From positions 1-37,360 of the forward strand of contig JAWBXA010000011.1 of NCBI GenBank assembly GCA_038868115.1: a DNA stretch of 37,360 nt. Reading direction: 5' to 3'. The position numbers and the translations under genes are program-made. Shown here piece by piece: positions 16,126 through 24,347 of the stretch (the first letter of the stretch is position 1; every line of letters begins with the position of its first letter). This DNA comes from JAGTQI01 sp038868115. GTDB taxonomy: Archaea > Thermoproteota > Bathyarchaeia > Bathyarchaeales > Bathycorpusculaceae. The notes under the pieces are model-generated. The model was not told the DNA's origin and did no database searches. It worked only from the letters and a program-made list of their open reading frames with translations.

Positions 16126-16968
16126 TCAAAGGTTTATAGCACCTTCAAAAACTTTTTCAGCAGGGCCTTCCATGAAAACAACATCATCATTATACTTGAC
16201 GGTTAACATGCCTCCTAAAAGTTCAGCCGTGACGGCTTCATTTACCTTCCCAAGAATCCTTGCAGCTACAACGCTTGCGCAAGCGCCTGTTCCACATGCT
16301 AAGGTTTCCCCCACACCTCTCTCCCAAACTCTTATTTTCAATTTCTCCTTGGAAACTATTTGAACAAATTCAACGTTAGTTCTTTTTGGAAAAAGCTCGT
16401 GGCTTTCCAATTTTGGTCCGACGACCTCCACCGGATAATTTTCAACATCGTCAACGAAGATTACACAGTGTGGGTTTCCTATAGAAAGGGCGGTTGCTTT
16501 CAAAGTTTTACCTTCAACGTTGATAGGATTGTTTATGAAGACTCCATCCCATCTCATAGGGATTTTATCAGCTTCAAAGTTTGGAGAACCCATGTTAACC
16601 TTTACGAATTTTACTGCGTGATTCTCTATTTTGAGGTATAATACTTTGACTCCAGCTAGTGTTTCCACAGAGAAGGAGTCCTTACACACTAAACCATTCT
16701 CATAGCAGTATTTGGCGAGGCATCTTATCCCATTCCCACACATTTCAGCTTCTGAACCGTCAGAATTGAAGATCCTCATTTTTACATCAGCCTTTTGGGA
16801 AGGACAAATGAGCAGCAGACCATCTGCACCTATTCCAAACCTTCTATTGCATAATTTTAAGGCTAAGTTGTGCAGTTCCTCTTCCTTTAGCTCTTCACTC
16901 ATGTTATCGACAACGATGTAGTCATTTCCAAGGCCATGCATTTTCCAAAAATTTATCCTTCTAACCAT
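16126..16968 (-). CDS. dapF: Diaminopimelate epimerase
   Basis: This 280-residue PLP-independent racemase converts LL- to meso-diaminopimelate. The two catalytic cysteines are in place: C77 in MCGNGIRCLAKY and C225 in ACGTGACAS. The N-terminus FWKMHGLGNDYIVVDN is diagnostic. The ATG at 16968 overlaps the lysA 3' end by 16 bp, pointing to coupled translation. Its TGA overlaps the ribosome-binding site of dapL. Length is normal. Function is certain from active-site motifs and neighbours. Confidence 0.96.
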   Translation of the reverse strand: MVRRINFWKMHGLGNDYIVVDNMSEELKEEELHNLALKLCNRRFGIGADGLLLICPSQKADVKMRIFNSDGSEAEMCGNGIRCLAKYCYENGLVCKDSFSVETLAGVKVLYLKIENHAVKFVKVNMGSPNFEADKIPMRWDGVFINNPINVEGKTLKATALSIGNPHCVIFVDDVENYPVEVVGPKLESHELFPKRTNVEFVQIVSKEKLKIRVWERGVGETLACGTGACASVVAARILGKVNEAVTAELLGGMLTVKYNDDVVFMEGPAEKVFEGAINL

Positions 16969-18242
16969 TCCGCAACCCTTTGTTTTTTGGTTAAATCTTC
17001 AAAGGTTTCAGCTTCCCTTATTAGGGCGTACTTGCCGCCTTTAACAAGCACTTCAGCCGGTCTAGGCCTCGAATTATATTGAGAGCTCATGGAAAAACCA
17101 TATGCTCCCCCATTTAAAATGGCAAGCAGGTCGCCCTCACATATTTTTGGCAGCAACCGGTCCTTTGCAAGAACATCGGCGGACTCGCATATGGGGCCGA
17201 CCACGTCGTAAACCTCAGATGGCTTTTCATCCAACTTATTCGCAACAATTACATGGTGATATGCACCATACATAACAGGCCTTATAAGGGTGTTAAAGCC
17301 TGCATCCACTCCGACAAAGTTTTTGCGGAACACGTGTTTCACAGCGTTAACCCTTGCTAATAGAACACCTGCCTCTGCGACAAGAAATCTTCCAGGTTCA
17401 ATCCAAAGCTCTGGTTCTCCCAACGCATACTCGTCTAGCTTGCATTTGAACATTTCAATTAGCTCACTGCTAAAGGCCTCTAAATCGAGTTCTTTCTCAT
17501 CAGGCTTGTAGGGAACACCAATTCCTCCTCCAAAATCAATGAAATCGAAACTTATTCCAAGCTTAGTTTTAATTTTCCAGGCTAACTCTAGAAGGCGTTC
17601 TCCGGATTTAAGGTATGGAGTTACATCCATAATGCCTGAGCCAATATGCATATGGATTCCAAATCTTTTCACGCCAGCTTTTTCAGCGATTTTATAGGCT
17701 TTAAGGGCTGATTTTTCATCCACTCCAAACTTTGCAAGTTTGCCAGCGGTGATGACATATTCGTGGTGACCCGCACCGAACTCCGTATTAATTCTAAAGG
17801 ACAAAATCTCTGGAACGCCCAGTCTAAGAAGCCTACTAAGCTGGGACAAAGAGTCAAGGTTAACCATAACCTTCTTATTTAGAACATATTTAAACTCCTC
17901 GTCTCCGACGTTTATTCCCGTGTATAAAATTTCGTGGGGGTTAAAGCCCGATAATAAGGCTAAGTAAACCTCGCCCGCACTTACAGTGTCCACATATGCT
18001 CCTTCGCTATGGAGGATTTTTAATACCGAAATGTTGGTGTTAGCCTTCGCAGAGTAAAGTATCCTAAACTTGCTGTATCTTTTTGAAAACGTTTCATATA
18101 ATTTTTTATAATTTTCTCTTATCTTATTCTCGCTAATCACATAAAGTGGGGTGCCGAAAGTTTCTGCGAGTTCAATGGCTGAAACGCCATCTATGTAGAG
18201 CTCGCCGTCAATATTCTGCAAAGGACTTCTTAAAACTTCCAT
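16953..18242 (-). CDS. lysA: Diaminopimelate decarboxylase
   Basis: This 429-residue fold-type III PLP decarboxylase makes lysine from meso-diaminopimelate. The PLP lysine K66 is in ILYSAKANTN; HMHIGSGI, FIDFGGGIGVPY, EPGRFLVAEAG, GPICESADVL and NGGAYGFSMSSQYNSRPRP follow in the family order. The open frame continues upstream for 188 more codons, but this is an artefact of a frameshift in the preceding aspartokinase remnant. The true start is ATG 18242, with a perfect AGGAGG at 18249-18254 that overlaps the TAG of the remnant. From there the protein has the usual LysA length. Fourth functional gene position in dapA-dapB-(ask)-lysA-dapF-dapL. Confidence 0.95.
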   Translation of the reverse strand: MEVLRSPLQNIDGELYIDGVSAIELAETFGTPLYVISENKIRENYKKLYETFSKRYSKFRILYSAKANTNISVLKILHSEGAYVDTVSAGEVYLALLSGFNPHEILYTGINVGDEEFKYVLNKKVMVNLDSLSQLSRLLRLGVPEILSFRINTEFGAGHHEYVITAGKLAKFGVDEKSALKAYKIAEKAGVKRFGIHMHIGSGIMDVTPYLKSGERLLELAWKIKTKLGISFDFIDFGGGIGVPYKPDEKELDLEAFSSELIEMFKCKLDEYALGEPELWIEPGRFLVAEAGVLLARVNAVKHVFRKNFVGVDAGFNTLIRPVMYGAYHHVIVANKLDEKPSEVYDVVGPICESADVLAKDRLLPKICEGDLLAILNGGAYGFSMSSQYNSRPRPAEVLVKGGKYALIREAETFEDLTKKQRVAEWLEG

Positions 18243-18252
18243 TTGAAACCTC

Positions 18253-18806
18253 CTAATCACTAATAGTTTTGATAGCTTCCAAAGCTTTTTCCAAGTCATT
18301 TTCTTCCAGAAAAAAGTTATTGTGGCTTTACTTGAAGAAATCTCCACTATGTTTATTCCCTTTTCAGCCAAAGCCTCAGATATTTTGGCGACCCACCCCG
18401 GGCACTCGATAAATTCTGGACTTAGAACCTCTATGGCACCAATTTTTTCTTTCAAGCTTACGCCTTTAAACTCTCCTACCTGGCATAACCGCAAAAGGAG
18501 AGCTTTCTTATCCTTTATTTCCACAAACACTGTTATGGAATTTCTGCCAGTACTTAGGGGCTGAACAGAATATTCTGGCGCTAATCCTCTCCCCCATCGA
18601 AACAATATCAGCATAATCTGCCTCACTGATTTTCCAACACCCTTCACATAGTTAATTAAACTGTCGGTTGTTTTTCCCATGGCGGAGACAACAACGGCCA
18701 CTTCCTCAAAACCTGCTGCTTTTATCATCTCCGCTGCTTGCTTAAAAAACTCTCCAGAGCGAAGTTCTGCCCCGCCAAACTTTACAACAGCCCTTTTCTT
18801 AACCAA
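18253..18806 (-). pseudogene. Aspartokinase remnant (internally deleted and frameshifted)
   Basis: Pieces of an archaeal aspartate kinase are present in order but in two frames. The N-terminus VVKFGGAELRSGEFF and VVVSAMGKTTDSLI is followed, after a one-base loss in an A-run (plus-strand T-run 18630-18633), by ISEADYADIVSMGERISARIF in another frame. Around 18563-18575 the sequence jumps to the C-terminal ACT domain (PLSTGRNSITVFVE, later EALAEKGINIVEISSS). That skips about 250-300 residues of kinase domain. A second one-base loss in an A-run (18310-18315) displaces the true end LEENDLEKALEAIKTISD followed by TAG. The likely start was TTG 18806 with GGAG upstream. No kinase activity is possible. 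An internal misassembly is the alternative, but three separate lesions favour genuine decay. Confidence 0.8.
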
Positions 18807-18832
18807 ATATGGCCCAGCTCCGATTCAAAAGC

Positions 18833-19633
18833 CTAACAGCCTAAACTACTCAGCACATCTTCCATTGAGTATACCCCGGGCTGCTTCTGCCTCATCACCC
18901 ATTCCACTGCGCGAAGCGCACCCAATGCAAATGCGTTTCTGGAAAAAGATACGTGGTTTATGGAAATCATATCATGGGGTCCAGCTGCTATTACCCCATG
19001 GATTCCCGGTATTCCACCAGCCCTTAGCGACAAAACTTCAAGTTCGTCATGTGACCGCAAGGAAGATTTTTCTCTTCCATGCACTATTTTGCTGTATCCT
19101 CTTATGGTGGAAACAATTTTTGCTAAGGATAATGCCGTTCCGCTTGGAGCGTCTTTCTTCTTTGAATGATGGGCCTCTATAATGCTAATTTCATATTCCT
19201 CTGGTAAACGAGCTAATTCATGGAGCATTTTAAACATACAGTTAATGCCTAACGAAAAGTTGGAAGCGAAAACAGCTGGAACTTTTGATGAAACAAACAT
19301 CTTAAGCGTGTTTAGCTGGTCTTCGCTGAATCCTGTTGTGCCCATGACTATTCTTTTACCTATATTTGCAGCTTCGGGAATATTGAGAAGCTCAGCCTCT
19401 GGTGTGGTGAAGCTCAAATAAACATCAGCCTTCTCTAAAGCTTCCTTAAGCCTCGAAGGCCCGAAAAGCGGCACATCTAAATCACATATTCCCAACTCAC
19501 GCAGTGTTTTGTCAAGTCCGGGATTGTTTGGAGACGCTACGGCTCCAACAATTTCAAAATTTCTGTTCACAGCTTCTGAGATAACCACCCGCCCCATTTT
19601 TCCGGTAGCTCCAACCACGCAAATTTTAATCAT
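18833..19633 (-). CDS. dapB: 4-hydroxy-tetrahydrodipicolinate reductase
   Basis: This 266-residue NAD(P)H-dependent reductase carries out the second DAP-pathway step. The dinucleotide-binding VVGATGKMGR is at residues 5-14, GTTGFS and FSLGIN lie mid-protein, and the catalytic EAHHSKKKDAPSGTAL is near residue 155. ATG 19633 is chosen because it gives the canonical N-terminus and overlaps the dapA stop by 8 bp; the frame is open further into dapA but without family similarity. It ends 27 bp before the aspartokinase remnant. Confidence 0.95.
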   Translation of the reverse strand: MIKICVVGATGKMGRVVISEAVNRNFEIVGAVASPNNPGLDKTLRELGICDLDVPLFGPSRLKEALEKADVYLSFTTPEAELLNIPEAANIGKRIVMGTTGFSEDQLNTLKMFVSSKVPAVFASNFSLGINCMFKMLHELARLPEEYEISIIEAHHSKKKDAPSGTALSLAKIVSTIRGYSKIVHGREKSSLRSHDELEVLSLRAGGIPGIHGVIAAGPHDMISINHVSFSRNAFALGALRAVEWVMRQKQPGVYSMEDVLSSLGC

Positions 19634-20687
19634 AAGCCAACCCCTTCCAATACTTTTCATCATAAAGCCTTTCAGACAAATCCACATCAAAGAAACTTTC
19701 AATCGGAGCTAGAATTTCAGGGCTCTTTTCATAGACTTCTCTTGCCGCCTTTAAAACGACATCCAAGCCCTTTAGCGTCATCCTTCCAAGAGGAGGCCTA
19801 AGCGGACCGGACGGCATCCCAAGAACGTTCATCAAAGTTTTGTATGGCAGCGGGTTTCTCGCCCTAACGACAACTTCGCCAAAAGCTGTTTCCTCAACGG
19901 TTTTCACTGTCACTATTTGGAAGAGCGGACTAAGTTTTTGGCATATGTTCGCGGCTTCATCTAACCTCTTCTCCAACAACAGGTTTGTCATCTTCTGGAC
20001 TGCCGCTGGAGCTATATTTGAAGCGACAGAAATCACGCCAGAAGCTCTAATCGCATCGTCCACCATCATTTTAAAAGTTTTATCGTCGTCGCCTGACAAT
20101 ATGTCAAAGTCTTCACCGCATAATCTCCTCGTCAGCTTCATATTCTCGAAATCCCCAGTGGCCTCCTTGACAGCCCTAACATTTTGACATTCTCTGTGAA
20201 GGACGGCGAGATCATGTGGCAGCAGCTGAGTTCCTGTTCTCCCCGGAATAACGTATGGGATTATTTGAGCATCTTGAAAATTCTCGGCCACCGGAGCGAT
20301 GTATTCGCGTCTAATCTCAAGGGAACTAGGACCGTTGTAGTATGGATCCACTAGCAGGAATGCCCTCACACCGACGTCGTAAGCTTTTCTAGTGTTTTCC
20401 AATGTTTTGCGAGTGCAATTGCATCCTGTCCCAGCTATTGTTAATAATTTGCTGGAACAAAATTCATGAACCTTCGTGATCACAAGCAGTTGTTCTTCAT
20501 GATCTAACGTTGGGCTTTCACCGGTTGTTCCAACAGCAAGAACGCCACTAACCCCTTGAGATGCTTGAAACTCCACCAAGCTTTGTAGACCATCCAAATT
20601 CAATCGCCCATCCTTAAGCATGGGAGTTATCAGCGCAGTGTAGCAGCCCTTAAACATGTTTCCCATAGCGAAACACGCTCTGAACAT
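19626..20687 (-). CDS. dapA: 4-hydroxy-tetrahydrodipicolinate synthase
   Basis: This class I aldolase condenses pyruvate with aspartate semialdehyde, the committed lysine step. Motifs are GTTGESPTL near residue 55, VDPYYNGPS near 113, PYVIPGRTGTQL near 146 (the usual YNVP reads YVIP) and the Schiff-base lysine in VRAVKEATGD near 174. At 353 residues it is longer than typical DapA (about 290-300). The extra part is a C-terminal extension of some 40 residues ending YDEKYWKGLAYD, so another member of the DHDPS/NAL family cannot be fully excluded. Context in the dap operon is decisive. ATG 20687 lies 25 nt from a minus-strand TATA-like element; ATG 20666 and 20657 are alternatives. Confidence 0.9.
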   Translation of the reverse strand: MFRACFAMGNMFKGCYTALITPMLKDGRLNLDGLQSLVEFQASQGVSGVLAVGTTGESPTLDHEEQLLVITKVHEFCSSKLLTIAGTGCNCTRKTLENTRKAYDVGVRAFLLVDPYYNGPSSLEIRREYIAPVAENFQDAQIIPYVIPGRTGTQLLPHDLAVLHRECQNVRAVKEATGDFENMKLTRRLCGEDFDILSGDDDKTFKMMVDDAIRASGVISVASNIAPAAVQKMTNLLLEKRLDEAANICQKLSPLFQIVTVKTVEETAFGEVVVRARNPLPYKTLMNVLGMPSGPLRPPLGRMTLKGLDVVLKAAREVYEKSPEILAPIESFFDVDLSERLYDEKYWKGLAYD

Positions 20688-20706
20688 TGTTGAATTTGGG
20701 GAATTT

Positions 20707-20757
20707 TGGTATAAAAATCTGTCAAGTTTATAAGAATTTCGGAAAAAATTTTAAATA
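20707..20757. promoter_or_regulatory. Divergent promoter region of the dap operon and the Lrp-type gene
   Basis: On the minus strand a TATA-like TTTTTATACC (20708-20717) is centred about 25 nt before dapA ATG 20687, and a second, TTATAAAC, lies at about 20728-20735. On the plus strand TTTTAAATA (20749-20757) is centred about 29 nt before the Lrp-type ATG at 20782. The 94-bp shared region is very A/T rich. I found no convincing inverted-repeat operator in it. Confidence 0.45.
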
Positions 20758-20781
20758 TTCGGTAAATTTATTTTAAAATAA

Positions 20782-21219
20782 ATGCAAAAAACGTACCAAG
20801 CGATAAAAATGGATGAAATAGATAGGAAAATCATCCAAATCCTTAAGCGGAATGGACGAGCCACTTATGGAGAAATTGGAAAAGCTGTGGGCTTGTCAGA
20901 GGGCGCTGTTAGAAAACGAATTAAGGATCTTGTTAGTTCTGGCATAATCAAGAGATTTACATTGAAGCTTTCACTTTCTGAAGGTGCGGAAGCAATAGCA
21001 TTAGTCTCGGTGAATCCTTCAATTCCTACGTCTGAAATTTCGGCTAAACTATTGAAAATACCTCATGTCGACACGGTTTACGAAGTTACTGGCGAGTATG
21101 ATGTTGCAGCTATAATATCGGCCATGAGCATAGCTGAAGTCAACGAATGTATTGAGAAAATCCGCAAAATAGACGGCATCATAAAAACGAATACAATGAT
21201 TATTCTAAGAAGTTGGTGA
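20782..21219 (+). CDS. Lrp/AsnC-family transcriptional regulator
   Basis: This 145-residue feast/famine regulator has an N-terminal winged helix-turn-helix (IDRKIIQILKRNGRATYGEI, then VGLSEGAVRKRIKDLVSSG) and a C-terminal RAM/ACT-like ligand domain (VYEVTGEYDVAAIISAMSI). It is divergent from dapA and just upstream of asd, so it probably controls one or both in response to an amino acid such as lysine, as archaeal LysM does. That role is inferred from position. The ATG at 20782 fits a leaderless promoter; the internal ATG at 20809 is an alternative start. It lacks any additional domain. Confidence 0.9.
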   Translation: MQKTYQAIKMDEIDRKIIQILKRNGRATYGEIGKAVGLSEGAVRKRIKDLVSSGIIKRFTLKLSLSEGAEAIALVSVNPSIPTSEISAKLLKIPHVDTVYEVTGEYDVAAIISAMSIAEVNECIEKIRKIDGIIKTNTMIILRSW

Positions 21220-21287
21220 GGTCTTTTGGCAATAGGGTAATAAAGCTGAATTTAACTTTAAGAATTGCAATTTGCAGAGGGATCAAG

Positions 21288-22340
21288 GTGAAGTGGAAGG
21301 TTGCGATTCTTGGAGCGACAGGCGTCGTTGGTCAGAGGTTTGTTCAACTGCTTTATAACCATCCGTGGTTTAAAATCGAGGTACTTGCCGCTTCGGAGAA
21401 GTCTGTTGGAAAATCCTACGGCAAGGCTTGCACTTGGATGCTGGAATGTGAGATGCCGCGTGAAATAGCCGAAATGTCGGTGGTGAATGTTGACGTTAAA
21501 TCTGTTGAAAATGTTGGAAACATTGACTTAGTGTTTTCAGCCTTGCCGTCAGACGTTGCCGGTCCTGTGGAAGAGAAGTTTGCCAAAACCTATCCAGTTT
21601 TTAGCAAAGCAAGCGCTCACCGACTTGATGAGGACGTGCCCCTCCTAATACCTGAAGTAAACCCAGAACACTTGGAGCTTGTGAAAATTCAGAAAGAACG
21701 AAGAAACTGGAATGGATTTATATCCACAGATCCAAACTGTTCAACCATTCAATTGGCAATTACGTTAAAACCCTTAATGCAGTTTGGCCTAAAGAAAGTC
21801 ATAGTTTCAACTATGCAAGCCCTAAGCGGAGCGGGGTTTCCAGGAGTATCATCCCTCAGCATTATTGACAATGTTTTGCCATACATCCCCGGAGAAGAAG
21901 AGAAAATTGAATTTGAAACTTTAAAAATTCTTGGAAAACTTGACAATGGCAAAATTAAGCCAGCGAATATTGGAGTGAGTGCAAGCTGCAACAGAGTTAA
22001 CGTCAAAGATGGCCATTTAGAATGCGTTTTCGTTGAGTTAGAAAAGGACGCCTCTGTGGAGGATGTCAAGGAAGCATTTAAAAAATTCAAGGGTGAACCG
22101 CAAACGCTAAGGCTTCCATCCGCGCCTGAAAATCCCATAATAGTACGGGAAGAAGAAGACAGACCCCAACCGAGACTTGATAGAGACGAAGGAAAAGGAA
22201 TGAGCGTAGTTGTGGGACGAATAAGGAGAGACAACGTCCTAACAGTTAAGTATCTCTGTCTAGGCCACAACACAATAAGAGGTGCCGCCGGAGCTGGAAT
22301 TTTAAGCGCAGAATTGGCCGCCAAAAAGGGATACATCTAA
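21288..22340 (+). CDS. asd: Aspartate-semialdehyde dehydrogenase
   Basis: This 350-residue NADP-dependent enzyme reduces aspartyl phosphate to aspartate semialdehyde, the shared precursor of lysine, threonine and methionine. The N-terminal AILGATGVVGQRF binds NADP, the catalytic Cys151 lies in STDPNCSTIQ, and QALSGAGFPGV and RVNVKDGHLE carry the substrate-side and catalytic His residues. It belongs to the archaeal/fungal-type Asd group by length and motifs. GTG 21288 has GAGGGAT at 21276-21282 correctly spaced; upstream in-frame codons overlap the Lrp-type gene and are unconvincing. It supplies the substrate for dapA, transcribed divergently from it. Confidence 0.94.
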   Translation: MKWKVAILGATGVVGQRFVQLLYNHPWFKIEVLAASEKSVGKSYGKACTWMLECEMPREIAEMSVVNVDVKSVENVGNIDLVFSALPSDVAGPVEEKFAKTYPVFSKASAHRLDEDVPLLIPEVNPEHLELVKIQKERRNWNGFISTDPNCSTIQLAITLKPLMQFGLKKVIVSTMQALSGAGFPGVSSLSIIDNVLPYIPGEEEKIEFETLKILGKLDNGKIKPANIGVSASCNRVNVKDGHLECVFVELEKDASVEDVKEAFKKFKGEPQTLRLPSAPENPIIVREEEDRPQPRLDRDEGKGMSVVVGRIRRDNVLTVKYLCLGHNTIRGAAGAGILSAELAAKKGYI

Positions 22341-22742
22341 TTAAGCATCCCAATCAAAAGTATTATAACCGCAACGCTCCATGGTAAAATGGACCACAAG
22401 TTTATCAACCCAAACATCTTAATAAAAAGACTTAGAGAATCGGAAACGGTTTAATTCACGATATTTCGCTCGATCATTGCTCCTATCCTTTTTATTTCTT
22501 TCTAGTTTGGTCCCTGTGGTTCCTATAAACCATACAACTCTTGCGCGTCTTTTATCATCTCATATTTGTGCTGATTCTTTCAGAATATTTAGCGGTACGC
22601 TGAAATAGGCAATTATCGCCTTACACTGGTTGATCCTCACATGGAAAATAGCGAAACAATCTACTACAACTCTTTAGTTTCATCTTGTTAAGCGAATTAA
22701 TGTCCTCGCCGGGTTCTGTGCGGTTCGTAGGTTCAGTAAAAG
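22341..22742. other. 400-bp intergenic stretch between asd and tRNA-Asn
   Basis: Nothing with convincing coding potential of normal size is present. On the minus strand 22337-22417 a 26-codon frame starting at ATG encodes a single hydrophobic helix (LPWSVAVIILLIGML), possibly a tiny membrane peptide or chance. The remainder is A/T rich with T-runs around 22480-22500, compatible with termination of asd. I see no CRISPR, box C/D pattern or mobile-element end. Confidence 0.35.
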
Positions 22743-22816
22743 CGCCGCCGGTCGGACTTGAACCGACGACCGACTGGTTAACAGCCAGCCGCTCTACCAC
22801 TCTGAGCTACGGCGGC
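22743..22816 (-). tRNA. tRNA-Asn (anticodon GTT)
   Basis: On the minus strand a 74-nt cloverleaf folds with a perfect 7-bp acceptor stem GCCGCCG/CGGCGGC, D-stem GCTC/GAGC, anticodon stem GCTGG/CCAGT with loop CTGTTAA (anticodon GTT, asparagine), a five-base variable loop and T-stem GTCGG/CCGAC with loop TTCAAGT. The discriminator is G. CCA is not encoded and there is no intron. A TATA-like CTTAAATATGG (22852-22862, minus strand) lies about 40 nt upstream. Confidence 0.96.
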
Positions 22817-22874
22817 ACTATGGGCTTGTCTATTTGTGTTCTGGTTTTAACGCCATATTTAAGTTTATTCCGTT

Positions 22875-24347
22875 TTAATAAATCCCCTGTTCCTTTGCTT
22901 TTCGTTCTATGATTTTCACAAAAATTCTGTATAGAGCTCGCATCGGTTTTGCATACCATTTTTCGGCGAAGGATAAGCCTATCAAGTCGTCTATCCAGTA
23001 GAAATCATGTAATAAGCATTTTACTAGAAGTTCTTCATGAAGCTTCGTCATGTTTGTTTCCTTAAACCACTCTTCATTTTTTAGTCTGCCCAGCGGGACG
23101 AAGAAGAGGGGCACTATGAGACTTCTGACATGTTTTAAGTCTTCAACAAGCTCTATTGTTTTTATTAGGTCGTCATCTGTTTCCTCCGGCACACCAACGA
23201 TAAGTGTGCATGCTGGAACCATCTTATTATCGTGCATTAGTTCCATCCCTTGGCGAACAACATCGGGCCATTCTTCAGGCTTGAAGGGGTGAGCCTTTGC
23301 AGGCATTATTTTTTTTGCAAGTTCCGGCGAGCCTGTTTCTATGCCCACTTCGGCGCCCCACCAAGATTGCTTCTGCTGTATGATTTCAGCCACTTTTTCA
23401 AAAAGCTTCGGTTTCACTGTGACGGATGCCAGTGAACAGTGGCTCCAACTTAAACCACCTTCACATTTCTTCATAACAGCTTCATGAAGTTCAATTAATT
23501 TTTCATCGTTTGGAGTTGTGTTCTTTGAGCCGTAAAGCATGACATCTTCTGCATGGAGACATGCTGTGCGGTCATAGCCACTTTTAATATTAACGTCAAT
23601 TTCTTGGAGAATTTTTTCAACAGGATACCATCTTAAAGGTCTCAGTGTGACGCTGCAGAACTTGCATCCTCTACAACAGCCTCGGCCAATTTCCACTAAG
23701 CCGTTGACCGACGGATTTACAATGTTTGGAATTTCCTCCAGGCTTGGAGTTTCTTGAACGCTAACCTCATAGTATTGGGGAAGCTCCTCGCCATTTATGG
23801 CTGCCCTCACAATTTTTCCAATAATCTTTTCGGCTTCCCCGTCGATTATGCAGTCGATCCCGTAATCCTTAACGAACTTTTCTCTATATCGGAACTGCCA
23901 TACGCCTGGGCCACCAACAATAATTTTTAGTCCACGCTTTTTCGCCTCTTTAATTTCTGGTTTCGCCATTAAGTTGCGGAAGTGTTGGGCGAGGAAGGGC
24001 TCCTTCTTTAAAATGGATGCAAAGGTGCTTGAGGCTGGACCAAGCCCAAAAGGATCCATGACATGTATTCCCAAAACTTTAGCTTCATTCAAATACTTGC
24101 CCAATTGGTCCGGGTCTACTGTTAAAACATTAAATCCTTCAATTAAGAGTTGGGCTTCAATCTTCCTTAAGCCATAGGGCGCTGCCACCGGTATACCCTT
24201 CCTCGTCTTTATTGGTGGGAAGAAAAGGAAACTGTAAAGCCAGTCTGGAATAACGTTTGGAGGAGCGCATGTTCCAAAGCCTATAAACTCGTTGTGGTGG
24301 TAGTCACTCATCAATGTGCGGTCAGCTGTCAGAATTATATCAGCCAT
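22875..24347 (-). CDS. B12-binding-type radical SAM protein
   Basis: This 490-residue protein has two regions. The N-terminal ~200 residues look like a Rossmann-type B12-binding domain (PYGLRKIEAQLLIEGFNVL, LGIHVMDPFGLG, IIVGGPGVWQF, IIDGEAE). A radical SAM core follows with the cluster motif C-X3-C-X2-C in GCCRGCKFC, then GAEVGIETGSPELAKKI and CTLIVGVPEETDDDL. The substrate is unknown; related proteins include methyltransferases and methylthiotransferases. ATG 24347 overlaps the upstream padR stop by 8 bp, so the two are translationally coupled and the PadR protein probably controls its own operon. The B12-domain assignment rests on layout, as no classic DxHxxG motif is obvious. Confidence 0.75.
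   Translation of the reverse strand: MADIILTADRTLMSDYHHNEFIGFGTCAPPNVIPDWLYSFLFFPPIKTRKGIPVAAPYGLRKIEAQLLIEGFNVLTVDPDQLGKYLNEAKVLGIHVMDPFGLGPASSTFASILKKEPFLAQHFRNLMAKPEIKEAKKRGLKIIVGGPGVWQFRYREKFVKDYGIDCIIDGEAEKIIGKIVRAAINGEELPQYYEVSVQETPSLEEIPNIVNPSVNGLVEIGRGCCRGCKFCSVTLRPLRWYPVEKILQEIDVNIKSGYDRTACLHAEDVMLYGSKNTTPNDEKLIELHEAVMKKCEGGLSWSHCSLASVTVKPKLFEKVAEIIQQKQSWWGAEVGIETGSPELAKKIMPAKAHPFKPEEWPDVVRQGMELMHDNKMVPACTLIVGVPEETDDDLIKTIELVEDLKHVRSLIVPLFFVPLGRLKNEEWFKETNMTKLHEELLVKCLLHDFYWIDDLIGLSFAEKWYAKPMRALYRIFVKIIERKAKEQGIY

Noticed and set aside
16953..18806. A 617-residue ACT-domain/LysA fusion protein
   Set aside because: The N-terminal part ends in a frameshift. The alternative frame gives the true aspartokinase end and stop, followed by AGGAGG and a canonical lysA ATG at 18242.
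22341..22742. Box C/D small RNA in the asd-tRNA gap
   Set aside because: Scattered CTGA sequences but no paired C and D boxes at proper spacing.
22685..22912. A 75-codon plus-strand frame
   Set aside because: It runs antisense straight through tRNA-Asn.
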